Positions 8,831-19,749 of a DNA stretch of 64,000 nt are shown piece by piece. The stretch comes from Zopfochytrium polystomum (taxonomy: Eukaryota; Chytridiomycota; Chytridiomycetes; Chytridiales; Chytridiaceae). The translations under genes and the position numbers were made by a program. The notes under the pieces are model-generated. The model saw only the letters and a program-made list of their open reading frames with translations. It was not told the origin of the DNA and did no database searches. Position 1 is the stretch's first letter. Each line of letters opens with the position of its first letter. The DNA lies in contig JAIVFJ010000166.1 of the NCBI GenBank assembly GCA_025765615.1, positions 1-64,000 of the forward strand, given 5' to 3'.

Positions 8831-11494
8831 TTATTCGTTAGCCCAAACAAGCCCATACTTCTTATACAGCATTTTCACTCTCTCACCAAATGAAACCTCC
8901 ATGTACCATTCTTCCTTTCTCTCCAATGCATCTCTCCATGCTGCGATAACCTCACCCGCACCCGACAAGACCCTCCGAAACCCAAAGCCTGCTTCCCTAG
9001 ATCGCGTTAAATATACGAACCTTGCACTCCTGCAGAACGTTGCCTGCACCCACACCTCTCTCAGACAACTTGCCACCACTTCCTCGTAAACAAGACCGGA
9101 CGCTGGTGCCAGCATCTGTGTCACAAAGTCCAGCTCTGGCGATGCCACCTCTGGTCCAAATGGGACCTCGTCTGGATCGTGGATTTCTCCCGGCTGACTC
9201 GAGTACGCAGCTAGGAGAGACAATAGCGAAGCTGTTATACTTGGAGACACCCTTGGGGATCCAACTACACTTTGGTGAAGCTGGCGAACCACTTTCATAA
9301 CAAGTGTTCCACTACGCAGATGATAATCCCGCTGGGCATGTTCAAGGGCTGCAAACAATAACCTTTCCACATCGCTAATAGAAGCAGATTTGGTGTTGAT
9401 CAGGTTGGCCATCTGCTTCGCAGATGCTCTAGCCAATGTTTCGGTAAAAATCTCTGGGTCTTTGTAGCTTCTGTTCCAAAGCAAAGCCACGTCCGCAAAC
9501 TTTATGGGGCTGAGATGGTGTATCACTGATTCCAAAATGAGGACACATTCTTTAAAGGAAGACGGCAGTTTCCGCAACCAGTTTTCCTGAGCTATAATGT
9601 TGTACAGAAATAGCACCAAAGGCTGTATTCGCGCCGAAAATCCACGCTGTGCAAGGGCACCAATGACTGCACGAAAGCCCAATTGGTGGATGTCAGGATC
9701 AACACTAGTTTCTAGAGAATATTGTGGGAGAATGAGAAGGATAGCGTCAAGGATCTCAATCAACATGCTTTCGTTCATGTCAGGGGCCAAACGACTAATT
9801 AGTTTTCCAACACCTTTTTGTTTGTTCAGTTGTGACACAAGGATAGGAAGGCAATGCTCAATCATATTCTGACGATGAAGCTCCAACTTGTTTTGGCACA
9901 GACAGTCCAGCAACTCCAGCCAAACCATGTCAATTGCAAGCACAAAAGCTGTCCTGAACCGTTCACCCGACAACAAACTACAGAGTTCTGTCAAATCGAC
10001 TTTACGCTCGAGCTTAACAGCAGAACAAATATAAGTGAGATGCAAATCCTTGTCACCGCAGATAGGAAGAACCGCCAGTGCAACCGGGCTTATTCGGACA
10101 CCATCTTCGTGCTTCACGTCGATGTACAAGTGAACAAGCTCCTCGACGTCTAATTGGAACTTGATCTTGGCCTTGTCGTCATCTACATTACTGGGCCCCA
10201 AAGTCCAGGGTCCCTTCAGAGCAGTCAACAGATTATACAGGCGGTTGTCCAATCGGAACACGCAGCTTTCCAATAATGTCCAGATCTTAGCTTTAAACTG
10301 CAAGTTTCCGACGGTCCTTGCGATATCTGCAAGTGTAGCAATGATCTTTGGAGCGTGTTCCAAATTTACTACAAAACAAAAGTCTTCCAAAAGTCGCAGT
10401 TGCCTGACGATAAATGCGCGGTGATCATGCATATATGACTTGTACACTTCTCGTTCCTGAAATGCTTGTAGTAATGTATCCTCAGCAACTCCATCCACAT
10501 CAACATAACGAAGGTGTGCAATAAACTGAGATGCATCCCTGAAATCACGACTATTAAGGAAATGGATCACAAACTGTTTCCAAAATACTATCCAATCAGA
10601 GCTGGCAGACACACAATCAGGAATGATGTGAGCGGAAGGAAATGATGCTTTGGCGGTGAACACAAGCACACAGATGTGTTCCCAGGCTTGCCGGACCATT
10701 TCTATCGAGTGAGCAGCAAGTGCTGGAAGAAGGGATACCAGGGCTTCGACCAGCACCGATGGGTTTTGTTTAATCGATTCGACCTGCTCATTATCGTAAT
10801 ATTCATGATCGCTGTCATAGCTTTCGTGTTTGTTTTCCATTGCTTCATTCTCGACCATATCATAGCTTTCAGTAAAGAGCCGAATTCGAGATTCCAAGTA
10901 GTTGAATGCAGCTTCAGCCTGAACCCGGTCAAAACTGCGGGTGAGCAAGTGCATATTATAACGGGTCTGTGGGGTCTCGATCAAGTCTTTCCAGAATGCA
11001 AATCGAATGTCAAAAGGTACCAGTGCAATAGAAAATCTCGGCTTCACGGTTCCATCCCCGCAATAAGCATTCACAGCATCTGTGGCAAGATGGTCAAGAA
11101 GTTGTTCGTCGAACTCGCTCAAGAGACATTCAATTGGAAATAGGATAGGGATCGACTTTATAGCTGTTACAGCATCATCGATGTCCAAGCCCCGTATATC
11201 GAACGTGCAGCGCAAATCAATGCAGCATCGGATAGCAACCAGCGCAGAGAATGAGAAGGGACCAGGTTCAGCCGATCGGTGGCGGCTGGCTTCTGTGGCT
11301 GAAGCCTTGGCTATGTGGAGAAGTGGGCGAAGCAGCAATGCAGGGACGACGTGGCCACCGACAACCGATCGGGCAAGGGTGCAGCAGTGAGACAGGCTTA
11401 CAAGATCGGAAAGCGTCAGGAAGCGGCAGACTGCAATCAGCACGTCGTCGGCAAGGCAAAACAGCCGGGGCTGCGGCGACCGTTGACGTGACAT
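8831..11494 (-). CDS. Large F-box protein (887 aa), family member 1
   Basis: A single-exon gene. The start is the ATG at 11494 (MSRQRSPQPRL); the frame further upstream has no ATG. Residues about 10-48 are an F-box (LADDVLIAVCRFLTLSDLVSLSHCC), the part that binds Skp1 in SCF ubiquitin ligases. The remaining ~830 residues are mostly helical with no named repeat. The protein is a clear paralogue of the two genes at 47230 and 50346: shared blocks include LPICG near the middle, an LAQRGF segment and the C-terminal GERVKMLYKKYGLV. Substrate unknown. Codon use is less GC-rich than in RINT1 or SRP72 next door, as in its paralogues. The stop is TAA at 8831-8833. Confidence 0.85.
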   Translation of the reverse strand: MSRQRSPQPRLFCLADDVLIAVCRFLTLSDLVSLSHCCTLARSVVGGHVVPALLLRPLLHIAKASATEASRHRSAEPGPFSFSALVAIRCCIDLRCTFDIRGLDIDDAVTAIKSIPILFPIECLLSEFDEQLLDHLATDAVNAYCGDGTVKPRFSIALVPFDIRFAFWKDLIETPQTRYNMHLLTRSFDRVQAEAAFNYLESRIRLFTESYDMVENEAMENKHESYDSDHEYYDNEQVESIKQNPSVLVEALVSLLPALAAHSIEMVRQAWEHICVLVFTAKASFPSAHIIPDCVSASSDWIVFWKQFVIHFLNSRDFRDASQFIAHLRYVDVDGVAEDTLLQAFQEREVYKSYMHDHRAFIVRQLRLLEDFCFVVNLEHAPKIIATLADIARTVGNLQFKAKIWTLLESCVFRLDNRLYNLLTALKGPWTLGPSNVDDDKAKIKFQLDVEELVHLYIDVKHEDGVRISPVALAVLPICGDKDLHLTYICSAVKLERKVDLTELCSLLSGERFRTAFVLAIDMVWLELLDCLCQNKLELHRQNMIEHCLPILVSQLNKQKGVGKLISRLAPDMNESMLIEILDAILLILPQYSLETSVDPDIHQLGFRAVIGALAQRGFSARIQPLVLFLYNIIAQENWLRKLPSSFKECVLILESVIHHLSPIKFADVALLWNRSYKDPEIFTETLARASAKQMANLINTKSASISDVERLLFAALEHAQRDYHLRSGTLVMKVVRQLHQSVVGSPRVSPSITASLLSLLAAYSSQPGEIHDPDEVPFGPEVASPELDFVTQMLAPASGLVYEEVVASCLREVWVQATFCRSARFVYLTRSREAGFGFRRVLSGAGEVIAAWRDALERKEEWYMEVSFGERVKMLYKKYGLVWANE

Positions 11495-11917
11495 GTCACG
11501 CTCCGCTAGAATTTCTTTCGTATTTCTCAACCCATTCAACCACTACCCATTCCTGCTGAGATTACGGTTTTTTTACTTTGATCGAGCCTTCGTTGTCTTT
11601 GTGGTCGTACTCGTACCAACTTTTGCAGTCTTTACAGCAGGATTGGGCGGATCGACGGAAAGAGTCCCCGTGGAAGCCAGATACTAACTTGCTTTGGGAC
11701 CCAGACGCGCGCTTCCCCTTTCGTTGCGCGACGACAACCACCAACAAATAACCTTTTCCGGGGAATATTACTCCCCCTTCCTCGGTGTGTGTGTGTTGGC
11801 TGAGGGTGAAGGCCCCCTCAAAGAGTGTAACCAACACAGAAACTACTCAAGAACCCTTTGAGCGGCGTCTTCGCCAGCGACGCGCCCAGCTCGTTCCTTT
11901 CTCTTCTATTTCCTCCT
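11495..11917. other. Intergenic region, RINT1 3' end to F-box gene 5' end
   Basis: Both flanking genes point left, so this holds the RINT1 3' untranslated region and the F-box gene promoter. No clear TATA box or repeat is seen. Confidence 0.5.
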
Positions 11918-13050
11918 TCAAACCGCATCCTCACCCGCCCCGGCGTGCTCTCCGTCGTCGTCCCCGCCGTACTCCCCACCTCGTCCGCTCTCAAAATCTC
12001 CGTCGTCGCCGTCGCCGTCGTCACCGTCGTCGTCGTCAAACGCCCGCAGCAGCCTCTCGCAGACCAGCGACCTGCGCGCAACGTCCTCGACCTCGGCGGG
12101 CGACAGCCGCTGCACGTCGATCGCAAGCAGCGTCTGCCGCACGCCCTCGGTCGACCCGAGCAGCCCGCTGAGGAGCGTGCTCATGCCGTCCTCGTCGAGC
12201 TTGAGGATCGTGCAGGCCTCGCGGAGGCTTTTATTTTTTTAATTTTTTTTTAATTTTTTTTTTTTTTTTTTTTTGTGTGGTGGTTTTGTTTGGGTTGTTT
12301 TTGTTACACTAACATCATCCGGCCAACAACTTCACAAGAAAAACAGAACACGCTGCACTCACCGCCGAAACCCGACCGGCACGGACCTCAACGCGGCCTC
12401 AAACAGCCGTCTCCACACAAAGTCCACGTCGACCGCGAGCTGGCGGCCGCCGGCGGGGGAGAACCGCCGGCGGCGGGCGACGACGACGACTTGCCGCCAG
12501 AGGTGGTCCGCAACGGCCGCGGCCAGCTCGCGGAGGACGCGCACGCTGGCGGCAGCGGGGAGGTTGCGGCGGACGGCGTGGACCAGGCCGGACAGGGCGT
12601 CGACGGCCTCGGCGAGTTCGGGGGACGGCGTGGTGGGATGCGGCGCGTCTGCGGCGGTCGCGGACGCGTCCCAGTCGTTTCTGGTTTTTGGAGGGAGTTT
12701 GCGGTGAGCTAGTGTTCCGTAGCGTCGTGTGCGTGTGATGTGGCACCCAAGGCTGGCATACGAGCACACACCCCTAACCAAAAACTCACTTATTCCCGTA
12801 CTTCCACGCCGCTTCGACAAACTCCTTTGTGCAGTCCTCGACCAGGACGGCCTGGATGCGGGCGGCGACAAGGTCATAACTGCGCACGGCGTCGGCAAAG
12901 ATGCCTTCGGACGGGTCGCTGCCCGGGTTGAGGTGCCTTTGCAAGTGGTCCCACATCTGCAGGAAAAACTGTTGTTGTTGTTGTCATCGTTGTTGTTAGG
13001 GGGAAGGGCGGGTGGCTGTTTAGTTGACCAGGACGGGGCGAAGAATCACC

Positions 13051-13081
<31 letters not shown>

Positions 13082-15414
13082 AACAAACGACAACCCACCA
13101 CCGTCTCGCCCATCTCGGCGACCGCGTCCCTCACAAACAGCAGCGAGCACGCGGCGCGGCAGACGGTGGTGACTCGCTCGGCGAGGCGCGGGGACCCTGT
13201 GCCGCCCTCGAGCGGCGTGAACGTGCTCTCATATGCGTTGACGGCCCGACGGATCTCGTCCAGATAGTCGTCGAGGATGGCGCACTGTACGCGCTTGAGG
13301 ACAAGGATGCGGTGGCTGATGGGGAGGATGCGGTAACGGTCTAAGATTTTTTGTTTTGGGTTCGTAAGTTCTTGCCAACAGTTGACAGAAAGAGGACGCG
13401 AACAAGAAAAGATCCACACCTGTAACCGATCCGATGAGGTCCATGAGCGCTTCGGAAGAGGTCGTCGCCAAGACGCCCTCCGGGTTCGACAGGCTGACAT
13501 CGGCCCACGACCAGGGGTCCTTCTTCATAATAAGCGCCAGCTTTTCGCGCGCGGCTTGGAAAGCGCGTGTGGGAAGAGAAGAGGGCGTGGCGACAGTTGT
13601 CAGCGTGGTGAACGAGTGAAAAGAAACAAGAACAAGAAACAAGCGAGAACACTTTCGACGACGCCCCGCCGTCGCTCCCTTCCACTTACCCAACTTTTCC
13701 GTCCCCAGCCACGCCTTGAACACATCGTTGCTCTCCGTGACGACCTTGACGACGGCCAACCTCTCAAACTCCTCCTCGACCCACACGTCGCCGTCGCCGT
13801 CGGCGTCCCGATCGGTGGTCGCAAAGCTCAGGACGCGCTTGTCGAAGCGGATAAACTCGCCGACGGCGTGGGAGAGGAGGTGCGGGCGCGCGAGGAGGGC
13901 AGGGAGGTCGTTGCGGAACTTTGAGCGGGCGAAAAGGACGAGGCCGTGCATGAATTCTTGCTGTATTTACGGTTGTTAGAGGACGAGGCGCGGGGTAAGT
14001 TCCAACGCACCGACGCGCTGCAGCGGGCAAAACCGTCTTGGTTCAGCCAGTCCTGGACTTCGCCGTCCAAGAACTCTGCGTGGTCCTTTGCAGTCTTCAA
14101 GATGTGCTGCAGCAGCCACTCGGGCTATTTGATTTGTTGGTAGCGAGAAAAAGAAGGGGGTAAGCAAAAGCGAACCAACACGCACGGTCACGCATCACAC
14201 GGCTCAACGCACCCGCTCCAGCTTGTTTGTGGGCCTGTCGCCCGTAAAGTGGAACCTCATGCGCGCGACGACGGCGTCGAGCAGGGCCTGAATGGGCAGG
14301 ACGGGTCCGGCGGGCGCGAGTTCGAACTTGTCGACGCTGATGGGGTTTCATTCTTTAGTGCGCCCTTCCATAAAAATAGCTTGCGCTTTCTCTTCTCACA
14401 TGTTCTGCACGGCCAGGGCGTCGGCAAACGCGGCGCGCGCGGCGTCGTGCTTTGCGGATGATGATTCGATGGCGACGATGGGGTTCGGCCAGCCGAGGGC
14501 GGCGACGGCGTCGGCGAGGCGGCTTGTTTGTATTAATGAAAGAAGGAAATTTAGTGGGATGACTCGTTGATTAGAGCGAGCGACACAGCGAGCGAGGAAA
14601 GCAAAGCAAACACATGCACGCATGCGTGCATGCACACGCACAGTCACACGCCAACACATTCATACACTCACACTCACTCACTCACTCACTCACTCGCTCA
14701 CTGACTCGTCGCTCACTCACCCACTAACACCCACGCACTCACTCCCTCACCCACTCACCCACACCCACCTACTCACCGCGACACAACAGCCACCGCACGC
14801 GCCACGACCGCCTCGACCGTCTCGTCCATCCACCTCTCCATCCGCGTAGTCGTCGTCGTCGCCTGCGTGGCCCCCTTCCCACCCCCACCCCCACCGCCAC
14901 CCCCTCCCCACCCGCTCCTCGCCTCCGCACGCGTCTCATCCAACGCCTCGCACGCGCTCGCGACCGCCGCGATCGCCGCCGTCGTCGTCGTCTTTGTCGT
15001 CCCGGCCCCCGTCCCCGCCTCCGCCGTCGACTCGAGGATGGCGACGGCGTCCGCGGCGGCGGCCGCGCGGCGCGAAAAGTCGCGGACGAGGGCGAGGTAG
15101 GCGCGCGCGAGGGAGAGGCGGGCGTGCTCGCGGACGAGCGGGGCGGCGGCGGCGAGCGCGGAGGCGAGCGCGGTGTATGGTGGTGGTGTTGTTGTTGCTG
15201 TTGTGGCGGTGGTGGTGCTGGCGGGGGTGGTGGTGGTGGTGAATGCGTCCGAGCCGCCGTCGACGAGTGCCGATGCCGCCGATGCCGCCGAAGCGATGCG
15301 CGCGTCGACTGCGCGGACGGCGGCGAGGATCTCGGCGGCGGCGGCGGCAACGTCAAACGGCGACGACGGCGGCGATGATGATGATGACGACGGTATTGAG
15401 AGCGCAGGCTCCAT
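11918..15414 (-). CDS. RINT1: RINT1/Tip20 family vesicle-tethering protein
   Basis: Ten exons: 15414-14777, 14522-14400, 14336-14213, 14124-14011, 13960-13690, 13554-13420, 13340-13102, 12956-12790, 12680-12363, 12227-11918. All junctions are GT-AG and the phases add up to 812 aa. The family is a subunit of the Dsl1/NRZ complex, which tethers Golgi-derived vesicles at the ER. Diagnostic blocks are FHFTGDRPTNKLERPEWLL (about residues 280-300), FKAWLGTEKL, DPWSWADVS, DRYRILPIS (about 469), FVEAAWKYG and a C-terminal ACTILKL segment. The first ~210 residues are Ala/Ser/Thr-rich, and the last ~35 are Asp/Gly-rich. Length is close to human RINT1. Intron 7 carries a 29-nt A tract. Confidence 0.93.
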
Positions 15415-15698
15415 CGATCGGTCGTTCCTTCAGAGAAAAATTTGTTTCTTGCTTGAAGTCTTTCTTATGAAGGAACGGAACAAACACCCTCCACTCCAGC
15501 ACACACACACACAAGCGCATTAACAACACAACCTCTCCCTCTCCCCTACCCGAGAGAGTCGACCGCATTCATCCTATTCCATCGCCCCCCATCCCATCCC
15601 ATCCTCACTACGAAAGCCTTTCCCAAAAGAAAGAAAAGAGAAAGGCCAAACAGGACAACAGAAGTAAATCCGCCACACCCCAAACGAAGCTATGCTTT

Positions 15699-16266
15699 TC
15701 ACTTCCTGCCCTTCTTCTTCTTTCCCTTGGACGCCCCACCACCACCACCACCACCGCTCGCAGCCGGCTCCTCCGGCTGCGGCGGCGCAGCGGCAGCGAC
15801 CGGCGGGGATTGCGGCGGCGCCTTGAACCCGGCAATGCGCGCGCTGCCCGTGCCGCCCAGCGCGCCCGTCGACGCCGCCACGGACCCGCCCTGCGGTCCG
15901 CGCAGCGCGTCGAGCTTCGACTGCGACTTGGCCTGCCGCTTCTTGTACGCCGCGCGCTCGCGCTTGGGGACCCACCGTTCTTTTGTTGTGTTGGGTGTTT
16001 GTTTTTCGTGAAGAGAGAGAGATGACGGGGAGATACAAAGACGTAACGTTTAGCGCAAAGCAAGCATACCCACACCGACCCTAACCTGGATACGGCGTCG
16101 CGTTCGGGTCATAGTTCTTTGGCAGCCGGATCTTGCGCTTCCGCTTCTTGCGCTCTTTCGTCTGCGCTTGGCCGTCGCCGCTGCGGGGAAAAAGGATAAC
16201 AGTTAGGGTTCTTAAAACGATCGTTGGGAGAAAGGAAGAAAGAAACGTAAGGAAAGACAGAGAGAA

Positions 16267-16303
<37 letters not shown>

Positions 16304-16691
16304 AGCACACCTGTTCACACCTCCATCCACACCGCCACCGCCGCCGCTTCCACCGCCGCCAACAGCCGCCGCCGGATTCCTCTCGATCGCGTCCACGTCC
16401 ACGTCAACGCTCATCCCCTCGCCTCTGTCGGCCGCCGCCATGAGCGTCGCGACCGGCTCGAGCTTGGCCGCGTACCGCTCGGCGAGCGCCAAGTCGAACT
16501 TGGCGTACGCGCGGACGAGTCCAGCGAGCGCCGCGGCGTCGGCGGGGGTCGGCGCGCACCAGCTTTTCAAAGTCGCGCGCGGCGTCCTGCGGCCGGGACA
16601 GCGCGAGTTTGGTCGTGGCAGTGGCGTGGAGGAGCGCGTGGTTTTTCTTTTTGGTTTTTTTTTTTTTAAATTTCCGCGTGGTGTGTGTGTG

Positions 16692-16735
<44 letters not shown>

Positions 16736-19202
16736 AGTGTGTGTGTTCGATTCGCGCGAGCAGCGCGAGGAATAAAAACACCTGTGAGTCAAACGTCGAC
16801 GGAAAAATCTGAAAATCAAAAAAAAAAAAAAAAAACCACCACCACCACCACCACCCCCTCACCGAAAACATTGGGTCCGAAGCCCACGCGGCGGCCGCCT
16901 TGTCGAGCACGTCCGACGCCAAGGCGCGCTCGCCGGCGGCCCTCGCGAGCCAGACCAGCAACGAGACGGGCCCGGGGAGGGGCGGGGCCGAGTTTGCGAC
17001 GAGCGAGGAGAGGGCGTCGATGGCGCCGCGCACGTTGTTGCGCTGCAGGTGGACTTGGGAGAGCGCAAGGTGCAGCGCGTTGGAGGACGGGCGCTGCGCG
17101 CAGGCGGACTGCGGGGGTTTTTTTTAGTGGAGTGGGCGAAGGAGGGGATAAGTTTTTGAAACGCAAAAAAAGTAAGAATCACATTGTTTGAAAAGGGGCA
17201 ATTTTGCTTACCTCGAGTTCCCCAACAACTTGGTCGCTGTGCTTCTTGTCCAGCGCAAACAGCGACGCATGCACCAGCGCTGCGGTGCCATCGTCGTCCG
17301 GGTACTCTGCCATTGTCTTTCCGACGAGGGTGCGCGCGGCAGGGATCTGAGTCGAGAGAGGGGTGGTGGAGGAAGGAGAGGACGCGGTTAAGCTGGGGCA
17401 CGCATGTGTTCGTTCACAGCAGGCGTCACATCATCACCAAACGTTTTTTCTCAAAATTAACCTCCTCGAACGTTCTCGCGAAAAAAAAAAAGGACTTCAA
17501 ACCGCGCACTTTTTTCAAGTATCCGAGCAACAAGCCGCGGTTCAGTTCAATAGCCTTTTTCTGGGGGAGCAGCATCTTTGGGTCTAGCGTGTCGCTCGAC
17601 ATGGCCTTGAAGCGCTTGCCGGTGTGGAACAGGTCCGCGGGGCTTTCTGCGCAGAGGAGGTTGTTCTGGATCACGTTTTTCAGCCAAAGTGTTTCGGGGC
17701 TTTGAATGTTTAATTTTTTTGTTGTTGGAAACGGCCGCAGCCGGATAGAGAGAGGAAGGGGCGCCAAACGGAGGAGCGTCAGCTTACGTCTGGTCAATGG
17801 GAGCAAGCAATTACGGGGGAAAGGGGGGCACGTACTTTGCATTCAATGCGGACTGGTACAGGGCCTTGGCCTCGTCGACGCGGCCCTGTTTCTGGAAAAC
17901 GAACGCCTGCTGCGCGTCAATGATGCTCAGCTCCTCCTTCTTCTCGGCCGGGGTCATGAGTCCGTCGGTCGTAAGGTCGTTCAGCCGTTCTAAAATTTTT
18001 TGTTGGGTGGGATGAGAACTCCATGACACACCACACTGGAGCCCTAGAAAACTTACTCTTCGCGAGGCCAAGCAGACGCGAGGCATCGGCCCACCGGCCG
18101 ACGACCGCCGCCTGGGAGGCGGCGTTGTACGCGGCCTCGTAAGTGTCTCCGGCGGGCGGGGCGGCGTCGCCGATGGCGGCGGCGGCCTCGGGGTGGGCGA
18201 GGACGCTGCCAAACTGCGCGGCGAGCAGGTTGGACAGGACTTCGGAAAAGTATGGGTTGTTCTGTGTGTGTTGTGCCAGTTTTAACGAGCGAGAAAAGTG
18301 GGAGGGATCGACGTAGGAAAGAAACGAAGAAAATGAATAGTTACCTCGTCGATCCGAGCCACCAGCTCTCGCCCGACGGCGGCAGACTCGTCGTACCGAT
18401 CCATGCGGTAAAGCTGTGATTGTGTGTGTGAGTGTGCGTGTGCGTGTGTACCACAGTTCTTCGTTCTCGAGTGAACTAATCCTCTCGCCCGTTCCATTCT
18501 CCTCCGCTCGATCCGCGCCCTTCAAACAAGTTCTTTCATTACCAGCTGCATCTCGATCTCCAGCAACGCGCGCGACGGCCGTTGTCCCGCCTTCTTTTTC
18601 GCGGCCTGGACGACATCGAGGCACTCGTCGAGGCGCAGCGCCTTGTAGAGGCAGTACGCGCGCTCGAAAGCGAGGTGGTCGGAGGCCGGTGCGGCGGCGA
18701 GGGCGGCGAGGGCGTCGGGCACTCGGTCGAGGTGGATCAGGGCGACGACGAGGACGTGAAGGGCGTCGGGGTCGGACGGGTTGGCGGCGAGGACTGGGAG
18801 GTGCGCGTTTGATGTGAGGATGATCGGTAAGGATGAGGTAAGGTTTGGGAGGCGATTCGACATGAATCTGGCGCGGGGTCCCGTCTCGACTCTTGGCTCC
18901 GATCGGTTCCACAGCGCGCGCGCACACATGGGATGGGGGGGGATCGTTCGTGCGCGCAGACCCTTGACGACACACACACAGCGATCGCTCGTGCGCTCTC
19001 TCTCTCTCCGCTCTCCCTGTCTTCTCTCTCCCCAGTCTTACTTACTCTTTGACGCTGAGGCGGCCATGGCGTCATGGTCGATCTCTGCGGCGGCGTCATC
19101 GTCGCCAGCGGCGGCGGCAGCGGCAGCGGCGGCGGCGATCGCGTTGATCTGCTTCCACAGCGCGGTCGGCGTCATCGACGACTGCGACCGCGACGAGTCC
19201 AT
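15699..19202 (-). CDS. SRP72: Signal recognition particle subunit SRP72
   Basis: Twelve exons: 19202-19046, 18793-18543, 18412-18347, 18261-18057, 17989-17836, 17699-17510, 17346-17212, 17108-16863, 16808-16782, 16646-16311, 16180-16086, 15979-15699. The protein belongs to the SRP, which targets ribosomes to the ER. TPR-like helices fill most of it (ILAANPSDPDALHVLVVAL; AVVGRWADASRLLGLAK; SSNALHLALSQVHLQRNN). Near residue 600 is the SRP72 RNA-binding motif (KIRLPKNYDP, then ERWVPKRERAAYKKR), and the end is Lys-rich. Exon 9 is only 27 nt. One base must be skipped in a G5 run (16544-16548 on the plus strand) to keep frame between KLVRADP and ALAGLVRAYAK; with that, phases close at 713 aa. The break is more likely a sequence error than real. 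Confidence 0.9.
16682..16735. repeat. (GT)n microsatellite in SRP72 intron
   Basis: About 25 nearly perfect GT units with one GC interruption, next to a T tract, within the intron between exons 9 and 10 of SRP72. Confidence 0.9.
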
Positions 19203-19702
19203 CTGGAGGCGTCGTTCGTTCGTTCGTTTGAGCGAGAAAATGAAAGGGAAAGGACAGCAGACAAGACAGGCAGACACACAGGCGGACAGACAGGCAGACA
19301 GACAGTCTGACCGAAGGGCATTCGATCACGTGAGGGACCATGTCACGCTGCCAGCAGCATCTCGCGTGGACATAAAAAGGGTTCAATTTGATAAATAAAT
19401 ACTCCGACACGATAAACAAAGGAGTAAATAAAAAAAAAGAGAGAATTATGTCCATGTAAGATATTCGAAGGCAAAGCCAAGCCTCGCCCTGCTCGTATAT
19501 CGGTAATCCCAGCAGCACACAGGAAACCTGTCGATGGATAAAACAGAGAGTGGCAGGCCACCTTAAACATAGTGCGGAAGGCCATGTAGTGTAGCCGTGT
19601 GCTTGCTTGCATCAGGGCTTTCGACCTGACTGAAGCTTGGGGCTAATTCCCCAAACAACTCAGTGAGAGAGAGATACAGGCAGATGGGTAGACAGACAGA
19701 CA

Positions 19703-19749
<47 letters not shown>

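Noticed and set aside
13053..13079. Poly(A) run as a retrocopy tail
   Set aside because: It lies inside a RINT1 intron and has no adjacent retrocopy or target duplication.
11785..13172. Long Arg/Ala-rich plus-strand frames across 11.8-13.2 kb
   Set aside because: They are antisense shadows of the GC-rich RINT1 exons; the minus-strand frames match a known family and splice cleanly.
14769..16075. Long low-complexity frames in several phases over 14.8-16.1 kb
   Set aside because: Shadows of RINT1 exon 1 and the last SRP72 exon, produced by GC-rich triplets.
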